The notes beneath the pieces are model-generated. The model did not search any database. It was not told the DNA's origin and was given only the letters and a program-made list of their open reading frames with translations. A stretch of 64,000 bases of DNA. It comes from Steromphala cineraria (Eukaryota > Mollusca > Gastropoda > Trochida > Trochidae). How positions within the stretch are numbered: the first letter of the stretch is position 1; each line of letters opens with the position of its first letter. The stretch covers positions 45,474,468 to 45,538,467 of the forward strand of contig OU744735.1 of the NCBI GenBank assembly GCA_916613615.1, read 5' to 3'. The translations under genes were made by a program, and so were the position numbers. Below are positions 9,801 through 16,929 of this stretch, one piece after another.

Positions 9801-12127
9801 AAAAGAACAATTTTATAATGAGAGGAACACATATTGCAAGAAATCCCATTTTAATGATTTTATCAACTAAAAGAGAAATAGAATAACTTACTTGACTCCT
9901 GTGTATTTATAGAAAGGATGTGTCAGGTCCAGCTTCTCCTTCACAACAGTTCCTGATTGTTCCTGATACCGTACAATGTATCCATCTCCTGTGAACATGA
10001 AACTATTTTCTAAACATATTCAACAGCAAACTTTGTTTTGTTATGTATTTTACCTTTCTGTTACATGGTTATAAACATATGGCTGTATTAATATGCTGTT
10101 TATTATTACTGAAGGGGGATAACAGAGACATATTTACAAATATAGGAATGTCACAGTCAATGTATAACATAGAGATGTGATAATACACATTTCAGAAACT
10201 GTGTTCATAACAAGGAATAAAGTTTACATGTAACATTCATGCCCAACATTACGAGTTGCTCCTGTCATTGTATTTGACTAACATACATAGAGAGAGAAAA
10301 CATGAGATGACCATGTATCACATAGCGACTTGATACTTGCACATCTCAGAAATTGTGTTCGTACCAATTCCTCTGACAAGTGTTGTTTTCTTAATTCACA
10401 GAGCAAATTAAACCAGAAGCAAAAGTCACAGAGAAAATAATGCATGGAGTTTACATCAAACATTCATCCCCTCATTCACTGTCATGTATTTGACTCACCT
10501 ACATAGAGAGAGAAAACATGAGATGACCATGTATCACATAGAGACTTGATACTTGCACATCTCAGATATTGTGTTCATACCATTTCCTCTGACAAGTATT
10601 GTTTTCTTAATTCACAGAGCAAATTAAACCAGAAGCAAAAGTCACAGAGAAAATAATGCATGGAGTTTACATCAAACATTCATCCCCTCATTCACTGTCA
10701 TGTATTTGACTCACCTACATAGAGAGCACCAGGCCACAACCATGAATCAATCCTCACTCCATCCCCAGGCTCCAGCACCCGACCATATGGGTCCAGGATT
10801 CTAACAATGTCTGTAACAGCTGAAACACACCACACTCAGTATGTTGGTACAGAGGAAAAACAAACTGTTGTGAACAAGAAAGTGATATGAAGTAAACTTT
10901 ATTAAGTTTATTGTTAAACAATTGAAAGAGACACTCAGAGATTTTTGAAACATATAGTTTGGTTTTGAAACAAACACAGATAAGATAATTAATGATATAA
11001 AATATTAAAGATGTTATGAACAAGAAAGTGTTTTTAAGTTCATTTCAGTTTTATAGGTTACCAATTTGAAAACTGATCCACAGCCATTGAGACAACAAAT
11101 ATGGAAATTTAGATTGGGAAAAACCAATCTTCAATATACATCATGTAAACAGTTACTGATTTTCCCAATCAAGACTCTATATCAACAGTAAATGTCTGGT
11201 TTTTATTTCCTTTAAAAAAATCTAGATATTTCATTCATCCAGCATATTTAATGATAATATCAATCAGTTTTACCATTATTGGGTATTAAACTTGCATGTG
11301 GTACAGTTTACAATGCATAAGTTGGCTGTGTTAGAGATAAATGCCATTTAGGTTGTGAACAAATGTAACAATGTTATATTATGTTAGAATCCTGCATGGG
11401 ATTCGGCCGAAAAAGTACAAGAATCTGTACTATCCAAGATAGTGTAATCCCAAATATAACATTGTTACATAAAGTTGACTGTGTTAAAGGTAACAATTTA
11501 TTTATTGTTCTGTTATTATTGCAGTGGAGGAGATACCAACACTACCTGATGTAGCTGTCAGGCCACACTTGAATAAGTTTGGTTTTTAACTGTAACAATA
11601 GAACTCATTATTTTACTGAAGATTGTCTGGTTATATATAAATAAATACAGTACCTGATGTAGCTTAGTAAGGCCACACTTGAATACGTTTCGTTTAAGTT
11701 AGCCCATTATTTTACTGAAGATTGTCTGGTTATGAATAAATACAATACCTGATGTAGCTGTAAACGATGGCTCCTGAGTCTGTTGGTCAGGCCCGGTTAC
11801 TTTAATTCTTCTCTTCTTGACCACTTTACTCTTTGCTGGAGTTGCTGGTTCAATCTGTGATTTTACAGCTGCTTCATCCTGCGTGGTCAACTCCGTCGAT
11901 ATTTGTGCTGATTGAGCACCCGATGCAAGTGTTCTCTGGAGGAGGTTTATCACGTGATGTTCATTTTCCTGAGAGATTGGGACTCCGTCTTGATGCTGAT
12001 GTTGTTTACATTCGGTGCAGTTCATGTGTATGCTGATTGAAAAGTGGTTGTTGTGCTTGTGGTTGTTAACTATCTGTCTGTTTGAATTTCCCATCTGGAT
12101 GTTACCACCTTTGATTTCCATCGCCAT
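821..12127 (-). CDS. RHIM-like-motif protein, 5' part of gene (exons 2-5, runs off left edge)
   Basis: Gene model on the minus strand: 12127..11749, 10810..10715, 9988..9892, 878..821, joining to 210 codons without a stop. All junctions are GT-AG and the phases chain (1, 1, 2, 0). The ATG lies 14 nt into exon 2, and exon 1 is a 5'UTR exon near 14.6 kb. Residues 10-16 (IQMG-x-x-N) match the core of RIP homotypic interaction motifs and are followed by a His/Asn-rich stretch with alternating hydrophobics (FSISIHM). Residues about 100-115 are basic (KSKVVKKRRIKV). Exons 3 and 4 look like a compact beta-rich domain (RILDPYGRVLEPGDG, DSWLWPGALYVGDGY) that I do not recognise. The gene continues left of the window. 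Alternatively the protein could end at the TAA just inside intron 4 (GTC AAG TAA), but the consensus gtaagt there and the matching phase of exon 5 favour splicing. Function unknown; an immune adaptor role is inference. Confidence 0.7.
879..1559. other. Intron 4, distal part; nothing recognised
   Basis: AT-rich sequence between exon 5 and the retrotransposon. A short minus-strand frame (1154-1363) has no recognisable domain and is not supported. No clear repeat pair was seen. Confidence 0.5.
1565..2377 (-). repeat. 3' LTR of BEL/Pao element
   Basis: 813 bp, starting tggtgcg and ending ctcaaca on the plus strand (TG...CA in element orientation). It pairs with 8007-8819. The purine-richer ggagga stretch just inside it (coding strand, near 2380) is the likely polypurine tract. 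Confidence 0.95.
2406..4667 (-). CDS. BEL/Pao RNase H and integrase (753 codons)
   Basis: Opens with SRIYDPLGL, the conserved Pao segment after the RT. RNase H acidic residues are visible in FADAS, LELKAAL, WTDSQ and NVADDLSRG. Integrase has an HHCC zinc-binding region (H...H...CVVRNCVVC), then the D-D-E core: VDLFGP, SDNGTSF and GGLYESLI. The C-terminal DUF5641 domain follows (VGDVVLLVDYNSPRGKWDLA). No internal stops. The first Met shown is probably not the true start. Confidence 0.9.
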   Translation of the reverse strand: MLKCLQSVTVLSRISRIYDPLGLASAVTITARMSMQDVWRMKELGWDDPLPDTMCSLWKNIFGNLREHDTVSYPRCLKPTAVSGKSVLHVFADASARAYGAVAYLSWPSSEGPHVQLVLAKARVAPLQQTTIPRLELKAALVASRLATTIFQEFKEKPSRVIFWTDSQIVLHWIKADSLKFKAFVGVRIGEIKSAWNSDHWRYVPTSQNVADDLSRGISVNELGGRWLHGPSFLHGPENEWPENMKTAVSSELLERKRPKIIGMCSSVANVIDSERFSSWKKLLRVTAYCFRFIFRLKQRLNGKISQMSETEDSLQCEEIEYAEMYWVKTAQYSLTEWETDYTDLAPFIANGIIRVGGRLRHTSALQYDEKHPILLPSRNHVSRLIMEDIHVKVAHAGQERTLGECRRKFWILRGRNLAKCVVRNCVVCRKLRQPAHTTLMADLPPERLRPFSPPFSVTGVDLFGPFPLKYGRNKTTKAWGALFTCANVRAIHLEIVDGLSTQAFLQALRRFVARHGWPDTIISDNGTSFVGTQKELRNLVVEGRKEIENFAMLHKVKWKFITPLSPHQGGLYESLIKQAKRALSKAIGQQVLTWNEMSTAFAEAECLLNSRPLGYTSSDPNNLQPLTPNHFVLGRPSADIPQGPYQETKNLHKRFEFVQMLVQQFWKRFIREYMPTLMRRAKWRFHGRQLQVGDVVLLVDYNSPRGKWDLARIVEVFPGHDGVVRNVRVKTKNGQYQRSVQKCCLILGHDNS
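4612..6117 (-). CDS. BEL/Pao reverse transcriptase (501 codons)
   Basis: Begins in the overlap with the gag frame. The start shown is only the first Met of the frame, as translation would normally enter from upstream. It contains the long linker typical of Pao elements, the conserved RIVFDPA region, and the RT catalytic motif RYMDDLIHSY (YMDD). It ends in LTKRY..., where the usual reading continues in the +1 frame within 4612-4667. Confidence 0.9.
   Translation of the reverse strand: MQKHLDYRENMKVLMFQLSERKSCKMQTVSRLKLWLSSMNGGEEYPIEAYELEKTVTSVPALDRHWLQSFSHLSDLSFNHKAGPVDLILGIQYSHLHAELDNRQGLPFEPIARKSLLGWYVLGPDNTKRMSSVCSVNFMEKINLEKFYDFETIGIRSPNCSCPKEAISSNDKMAMEMFKASCKKVGERYEIALPWKNDPHMLPDNYPLAEKRLCSLEKNLLKNEDKAKMYDDVMQDYVRNNWAEPVNEESSDSCPVYYLPHHGVIRPDKPSTPLRIVFDPACVYRGTSLNSFLYKGPCLIGNLLGVLLRFREEVVSFVGDISKMYLKILLPESDTQVHRFIWRSLDVNRKPQIYRLLRVTFGDKPSPDMASYLILHIAAENQEEFPEAATVLQRDRYMDDLIHSYSSAEQAVQKIQDLDKILATGSFHIKEWYCSSETVREDIAKKEPSKKQTVISFDNEDIKTLGVVWNPINDIIQFKVADLSVEVLTKRYCPVKNIKNL
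5966..7897 (-). CDS. BEL/Pao Gag and protease (643 codons)
   Basis: The N-terminal third is charged and Ser/Glu-rich, with a possible coiled coil. The middle (about residues 240-400) has the DUF1759 Gag-like region (YDGNPLNYVDFIERFKIHI). Two zinc-knuckle-like Cys/His clusters follow (CYLCQEDHRISQC; CFSCLVKGHTARECRSK). Near residue 582 is the aspartic protease active site DSGAS, in a DUF1758-type domain. The frame ends soon after the protease, and the next domain continues in the +1 frame within the 5966-6117 overlap. In most family members this junction is in frame, so either an indel or a +1 shift is involved. Confidence 0.9.
   Translation of the reverse strand: MKRVDNVGLADEREENTEENQGTDRANTSQGSSSNEERVTFVKSKKEALRGKITRSINRIREAIQRKDTNERRFVRELEEIRSDYGRTCNFHGELYYYVEESQVQKLDQWENDLIDDMHTIEEDVEDYLISLSERESEVEKEKESTSGKSGSISTRSSSKKSQNISEKDDVVPTITVPEDNSKETENEHSETNNNSTEQRNVNPIPTTSSESVSNSFSFDSWINNLVEFQETNLPSSVSNLTVAEVLYKLEASKDIPSVKLVKYDGNPLNYVDFIERFKIHIHDKPHLSDDMRMVQLRMHLTGDAERALCGLGSSGSMYATAIKMLQDQFGQPSLIARAIVNKLTKGAKIPPNNRNALRDLSIDLINSIATLKRLNYFADVNANENLRKIVMRLPGYLIEQWKSFVANLREKGDTPSVIHISDFIRQRVRAEFDPDFGDLERPKPDHRYEKSRENEKSRRGIYSQQTLKRTAKCYLCQEDHRISQCPTFLDSDVNDRIQKTKDMRLCFSCLVKGHTARECRSKRACGKNGCTRTHNELLHINPPVASACSQGALDRDGIMPVIRGIFRGSNGRLREGNILIDSGASTSVIRRDFAKALGLQGKHESLDVSVVGEEILQNANSLKTQIVAVFNEWRRRISNRGI
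8007..8819 (-). repeat. 5' LTR of BEL/Pao element
   Basis: 813 bp, same termini and about 99% identical to the other LTR. It would contain the element promoter. I could not identify a convincing tRNA primer site immediately after it. Confidence 0.95.
8825..9880. other. Intron 4, proximal part; nothing recognised
   Basis: AT-rich sequence between the retrotransposon and exon 4. I see no exon with conserved protein sequence and no clear repeat pair. Confidence 0.5.
9892..9988 (-). CDS. Exon 4 of RHIM-like gene
   Basis: 97 nt, encoding DGYIVRYQEQSGTVVKEKLD and on to FYKYTGV. Acceptor cacag^GA, donor TCAA^gtaagt. An in-frame TAA lies within the donor if the intron is retained, so an alternative short form of about 191 residues is possible. 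Confidence 0.8.
10140..10714. repeat. 216-bp tandem duplication seeded at the exon 3 donor
   Basis: Blocks starting tgtatttgac at 10269 and 10485 repeat at exactly 216 bp. The third occurrence, at 10701, is the genuine exon 3 donor region. A more decayed copy lies at about 10150-10268. The 10485 unit keeps the splice boundary CTATGTAG^gtgagtca intact; the 10269 unit has lost it (ctatgtatgttagtca). Confidence 0.85.
10715..10810 (-). CDS. Exon 3 of RHIM-like gene
   Basis: 96 nt, encoding DIVRILDPYGRVLEPGDGV and then RIDSWLWPGALYV. Acceptor ctgttacag^AC, donor GTAG^gtgagt. Phase 1 on both sides, matching exons 2 and 4. Confidence 0.85.
10811..11542. other. Intron 2, proximal to exon 3; nothing recognised
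   Basis: AT-rich intron sequence. A minus-strand frame at 10754-11023 overlaps exon 3 but continues into the intron in the wrong frame and is not supported. Confidence 0.5.
11543..11750. repeat. ~100-bp tandem duplication seeded at the exon 2 donor
   Basis: tacctgatgtagct occurs at 11543 and 11651 and at the true exon 2 donor (11746), so spacing is 108 and 95 bp. The shared flanks (ggccacacttgaat; cattattttactgaagattg) show tandem duplication. On the minus strand each copy holds AGCTACATCAG^gta, the last bases of exon 2 plus the donor. Confidence 0.85.
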
Positions 12128-12141
12128 TTCCAGCTGATACT
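11749..12141 (-). CDS. Exon 2 of RHIM-like gene, with start codon
   Basis: 393-nt exon; acceptor tttatatttcag^AG, donor CATCAG^gtattg. The first ATG at 12127-12125 opens 126 codons. Residues 9-20 read NIQMGNSNRQIV, matching the RHIM pattern I/V-Q-x-G-x-x-N, then a His/Asn-rich segment (NNHKHNNHFSISIHMN) and a CTEC pair. The rest is Gln/Ser/Thr-rich low complexity, then a basic patch KKRRIKV that could act as a nuclear localisation signal. Confidence 0.8.
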
Positions 12142-12149
12142 CTGAAATA

Positions 12150-12540
12150 TAAAGAAACAGTTAACAAAAGGTTATCAGTTATTATACAAATCAAAATAAT
12201 AGGATAATCCTCACTCAGTTTGCTTTGTTATAAAACAGATATTTTACAAAGTATAATTATATCTTTGACGTTGATTTGAAAAGGATTCCCCTATTTTTTA
12301 AAAAGCATACATAGTAAATACAAAAATTAAGTAAAATGCATGTACAGAAAAGAAAGTCCATGTGCATGCAGCGAGGCCCGATACATTTACATTTGGTCTA
12401 TCTTGGTGCTAAGAAAGCAGAAAATAAAGGCCCTGGTATGTAATCTACTATTTACCAATATTCAGTTCAAATCAATCCATATTATACATCCCCAATATTT
12501 AAGGAAGGAATTTATCTCATTTATGTGGACGATTGTTTTC
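12150..12540. other. Intron 1 of RHIM-like gene; nothing recognised
   Basis: AT-rich intron between exon 2 and the repeats that start near 12545. A short plus-strand frame (12340-12582) has no domain and is not supported. Confidence 0.5.
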
Positions 12541-12544
12541 AAGT

Positions 12545-12780
12545 ATAGTCAGACCTCGATTATCCGTCCACCGATAAACTGAATCTCGCACTATCCGAAC
12601 AGATGCAAGCTGTAACCAAACTTATCTCTATATAAACTCATTAATCGTTGATTCATTAATCCGTTGCTTCAGTCTCCGAATCCGAACGGCAATTAGCTGT
12701 AACGGTTTAGTTAATTACGACTATTCATGCTTCATTAATCCGTATATGCTTTTTGGTATACACAACAATAACTTCTACAG
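12545..12780. repeat. Possible pogo/Tigger-like repeat fragment
   Basis: Begins agtcagacctcgattatccg, which resembles the terminal inverted repeats of pogo/Tigger-type elements, followed by several attaatccg motifs. Only one end is recognisable, so this is a fragment or a weak call. Confidence 0.35.
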
Positions 12781-12821
12781 TGCATACTATCTAAATTATA
12801 TACAATAGAGACTTTGGCTGT

Positions 12822-13137
12822 GTAGCTCATCAGGCTCATATCAGTTTTGCTTTAGGATGTTGCAAATTTGGTTACCCCCTGAGGGACAGTAGGGGCCACA
12901 GAGTCACCAAATGTACTATTTTAAATCATCCTTATCTAACATAGTAGTATATAGACAAGGTTTCAGTCCTTACATAATGTCACAGGGTCACCAAAACTAT
13001 AAATCCTAATCCTCATTAGTCAAGGAGCTCTCTGAGCCTTGTGTTTCTGTAAAGAAGTCGAAAGCGTACAAAGTTAATGGACAGACGGACGGACACCGGA
13101 CAACCATGCTAAGCCATAATCTTATTTAACTGTTTAG
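12822..13137. mobile_element. Non-autonomous tagctcatcaggc-family repeat, copy 1
   Basis: Starts gtagctcatcaggctcatatc, continues with a gccacagagtcaccaaatgta-type core and a gacggacggacacc microsatellite, and ends in a degraded version of the family's gatgagcta terminus. Homologous to 40958-41587 and 45216-46411. It lies in intron 1 of the RHIM-like gene. Confidence 0.7.
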
Positions 13138-13519
13138 CTCCATATTTTAAATAACATGTCTAACCCTCTAATGTTATGTATTTATTTTCAATTAAAGTAA
13201 ACCTGTATATAGGTATTAATCAAACAATAATAAACCTTTTAACTGAATTCAACTTGTCATTATAATAAACAAATTGTTGAGTCAATTATTTTAGTGATAA
13301 TTTCTTTGATTGCAAGGAAAAAATATTTTAATTTCAATTTCAAATGCATTAAGAAGTTTGTGTAGAAATGCGAAACATAACGGATGGATGACTGATGAAA
13401 GTTGGGCTTAATTATCCAAAAGTATTCAGGAAATAGGACCCTGGCAAGGGAGATAACTTTGCACTCACTGGTCCCGACTTACTTTCTATACCAAAATATG
13501 AACTGTTTTATTTGAAGAG
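13138..13519. other. Intron 1, no recognised feature
   Basis: AT-rich; contains an agggagataact motif (about 13449) also seen near other promoter-module copies at 21.2, 22.1, 23.9 and 24.7 kb. Confidence 0.4.
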
Positions 13520-13762
13520 TAATAATAATAACACTTTATTGTCCTCAGTACATGTACATATTGGAAATTTGTTTTTGTGCATTTGCACCCAGCAGCCACT
13601 GTGCAGCGCCAGTTAATGCATTGCTCTGCCTTTACAATGCTGAGTGTCAAGCAAGGCAGCAACAACTCCCACCTTTTAACGTCCTTTGGTATGACGCGAC
13701 CGTAAATCGAACCCCGGTCTTCCGGGTGATGAGCGGACACTCTACCACTGAGCTACGTCCCC
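13520..13762 (-). mobile_element. tRNA-derived SINE
   Basis: On the minus strand the 5' head (13762 down to about 13690) reads like a tRNA, with an A box TAGCTCAGTGG (13755-13745) and a B box GGTTCGATT (13713-13705). An unrelated body follows, then the tail GGACAATAAAGTGTTATTATT ending near 13520. The tail closely matches the 3' end of the LINE at 56.6 kb (ggcaataaagtattattatt), suggesting that LINE mobilises it. Confidence 0.85.
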
Positions 13763-13769
13763 GGTAGCA

Positions 13770-14185
13770 CGTTATGTTATGTTAACATTGTATTTTTGAA
13801 TTATTTCCAAAACAATGCTGTTAGTTATAGATTGCTGGTTTGAGTAGACAAACAATAATTGAAAAACATGAAAAACAATCGTTACATAATGAGAGCCTAA
13901 TATTTAAATCATCAAGAATTTTTTAAATAGATTTTGACTTGGCAATAATGCAGGTCTTTAGATTTCAAATTACATTATTGCCATGCAAAGTTAGGCTAAG
14001 GAAAATGAAGTTCTGGAAAGAAAACCCCAAAACAGTACATCTCTAAGATAATATTATAAGATAATTCGATTATGTTGGAAATACTTAAACTTTTGAATAA
14101 TCTTTTAATCATATTGTATTGTAGTACAATTTTGCACCAGCGAAAGTGACAGAGAGAACATGTAAAACCGCCTTCTAGTGACAAA
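13770..14185. other. Intron 1, no recognised feature
   Basis: AT-rich intron sequence between the SINE and the duplicated promoter segment. Confidence 0.4.
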
Positions 14186-14189
14186 TGTT

Positions 14190-14730
14190 ATGATGTTGCT
14201 AGGATACACTGATGACGTGGATCTATAATAAACTTCCTTGTTTCATAATCGCCATTTTAAAAACAACTAGAAAGTCTTAGAACATATTCAAGAAATGATT
14301 TGATAAATAAGGATAAAGAAACGTGCTGGATCAATCACAATGATTTCTTGATAACATGGTAGAACGTTATTGGATATGATACATGTAACTACAAAACAAT
14401 CTGGGTCACGACATTAGACAGGTGTAGAGACGTTTCACATTCCACTGGTGTCATGCTAGTATTACTCAAACAGTACAGTTATATTGATTGTAAGGTTAAG
14501 AGCTAAAAGTCTATACATGTAGGTTAGATACCTTATTAGATGTTTTGTGTGTATCATACCTGAACTGTAACAAGATGCCGTCTTATGATTTCCACTGTCC
14601 TTGTCGTGTAACAAACAATATCCCAGTTCGGGAATTCCCCAGATTGATCACGTGACCCACATCAACCAATCGTTTCGTTGATATAAATAATGCTGATTTT
14701 GTTTTTTATTCACGAGAAATAACTGAACGT
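14190..14730. repeat. Segmental duplication, copy A (holds gene promoter)
   Basis: Matches 24090-24745 in order: tgatgacgtgga..., a diverged AT-rich middle, ctatacatgta...gatacct, catacctgaactgt-acaagatg, the kappaB site, the E-box-like site, aaccaatcgt and aataatgctga. Copy A is joined to the RHIM-like gene; copy B has no gene body that I can find. Confidence 0.75.
14560..14720 (-). promoter_or_regulatory. Promoter and 5'UTR exon 1 of RHIM-like gene: kappaB, E-box, CCAAT
   Basis: On the minus strand, in order: an inverted-CCAAT-like gattggttga, the E-box CACGTG (14649-14654), a perfect NF-kappaB palindrome GGGAATTCCC (14630-14639), then a short 5'UTR exon ending CAGTTCAG^gtatga at 14560. 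The next acceptor is exon 2 at 12141. The start of transcription is not visible but should lie between the kappaB site and 14560. The combination suggests induction by an immune or stress signal; this is inference. Confidence 0.6.
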
Positions 14731-14756
14731 GGACACGAAGGTGGAGTTACAAAAGT

Positions 14757-14850
14757 ATTATTATTATTATATGGATATTTATATAGCGCACATATCCAAC
14801 CACTAGTGGTTGCTCAAGGCGCTTACATTTCCCCCCTGGTCAATGGCATT
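14757..14850 (-). mobile_element. 3'-end fragment of a non-LTR element
   Basis: Minus strand reads gcgccttgagcaaccactag, then gtgcgctatataaatatcca, then an (ATT)n tail. The gcgctatataaat terminus is typical of truncated LINE/SINE 3' ends. No coding sequence. Confidence 0.55.
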
Positions 14851-14859
14851 CTTACCTGG

Positions 14860-15440
14860 TCGTAATCAAATTCAAGAAATGTAATATTCAATAATAACGT
14901 TAAACTTGCATCTTAAATTTTAACTTTTTTTAACAATTGTGAGATCATTGCAAGATCATTATTACGATATCATCTAAGTCAATATTGTTCATCATTTTCA
15001 TTTAAGAAGTTAGGACATAGCCCAACTGATTTCAATCAAAACTTTATAATACATTCAGAGATTTATATACAATTTGTTGCTGTTATACATCGATAGAGGC
15101 ACAAAACATGTAAAACAATCCTTAATTAAGAAAATTAGCGCATAGCCTAACAGATTTCAAACTTTGAAATATATTCAGAGATGCAGGGATATTTTAAGTG
15201 ACAGGACATTTACCTGTCTACTAATTGATTGATGTGAATATACAAGGCAGACGCCACAAAAAGAAATCCTATACAGATATAGAGATAGAGAGCGATATAC
15301 AGTGCTGTCCATGTATAAGTATATTGTGAACACTGTTTTATTTTCAGAGAAAACTGCATGTTGAGAATTATGTTGTTATAGATTTGGAACAATTGGAAGG
15401 GCTTGGTGGATATGGTTCATGTCACATTGACATTAATCTT
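14860..15440. other. Intergenic, no recognised feature
   Basis: AT-rich. A short sequence around 15000-15050 (agttaggacatagcccaac...gatttcaa) recurs diverged at about 15135-15185, a local tandem duplication near 130 bp. Confidence 0.4.
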
Positions 15441-16929
15441 ATTAAGGATTCAGCCATTCAGGCTGAATCCTTATTGTTATTGGCGTGTTTTATTATTATT
15501 ATTCCACGAAACTTTTGCTCAGTTTTTAGCCAAAACGGCTCAAGCAAATGCGACCAAATTTTACAGACTTGTAGTCCTTACCCTGGAATCGCGACGTTAA
15601 GCTTTTTGGCAAAATCGGCTCAGTCAATTTTCGCCTATGTAGGCGTAAAGTTTGAAATTTTAACATGGACATTTTTTTCAAAATGCATTTAGAGACCTGA
15701 AATTTTTTTTAAAAGATGCGCAATAAAAAATAATGCAAAAAACTAAATCAGGACAAATTCGTAGGTTACGTGGTTTGGCCGCCATCTTGGTTTTAGTGCA
15801 TTTTTGGCAATTTCCGACCCCACCCACCTTTGAGAATCTTCTCCTCTGAAGATACTTGCACCAGAGTGCCGAGATTCACACTCAGTGTAGCTGAAGCATT
15901 GTAGTTCTTAATTTATATTCTAGAAAGTCCTAACGTTAATACTTTTCTTGCTGTGATCTTTCAAAGTTGACCAAAATCTAAAAATCGCCAAATTCAAAGG
16001 CAGATAACTAAAAAACCAGACCGTAGAATTTAATGATTTTTGCATGGGAGTTAGACATTGGCAAGGTCTTCAAGATTAAAGAATAAAATCGCTCGCGAAC
16101 AGTCATTTCCGGCCGCCAAGGACGTGTCAAATTACGTAAGATAAGTAAAAAAAATCAAAATGGTCGTAGAGACATAAAAGTTATACCAAACGAAGCGCAA
16201 TGAAATTTCAAGCAAAAAAGTCTACTATGAGACAGATGTAGGTAGCATAGTTTTCGCGCAGTGAATGAGTTTCGTTTCTAAAATTTAGCCAGCAGTAATG
16301 CTCTCTCGTGTGGGCTATGTCACACCCTGTAATACGCTACTGCGTGAGGACGTTTGCTAGTTGCCGTTACGGTTTGCTATGCTTGAAGCAACGGCTCGCT
16401 ATCACAATATCACTTTTCACAATGATGTAACGTCGCAGAAATTGTGTAAGTAAAGTCCCAATTTAAGCTTCTTTGACACATATTTGTCGTGATTTGGTAA
16501 AATATTAATTAACGATGAAGTTGACATAAAACACTTACCAAATGAAATAGGAATTATTAAAATATTCGATGTTATGTGGTATACTACCACTTGCAAGTGA
16601 TGAAATTACTTGTTTTTATTGTCTAAACAGCGTTCAATTCATGAACTAATGTGCCAATAGAAGATAAGTAATATTAAGGGTATGTATGTAAGTTGGCATG
16701 GATAATTTATATTATATAATGACAATATGAAGACATTTATAAATTCGACATGCAACGGTTGCTACATGACGTGACAACGGTAGCTGGTGGTAATTCGTTC
16801 TTAGTGAAACGGTTTGCTAGCACTGTTTTACGGTTTGCTACAGCTACGGTTTGCTACAGCTATTATTATGACAATAACAATCAGACAACTACAACAACAT
16901 CATTTGTCTTGCAGGGCCATGAAGTACAG

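Noticed and set aside
9880..9895. Stop codon of the RHIM-like gene at GTC AAG TAA
   Set aside because: The same bases form a consensus gtaagt donor and exon 5 enters in the matching phase; kept only as an alternative short form.
13690..13762. Functional tRNA gene
   Set aside because: The tRNA-like head continues into a SINE body with an ATT tail and lacks a matching acceptor 3' half.
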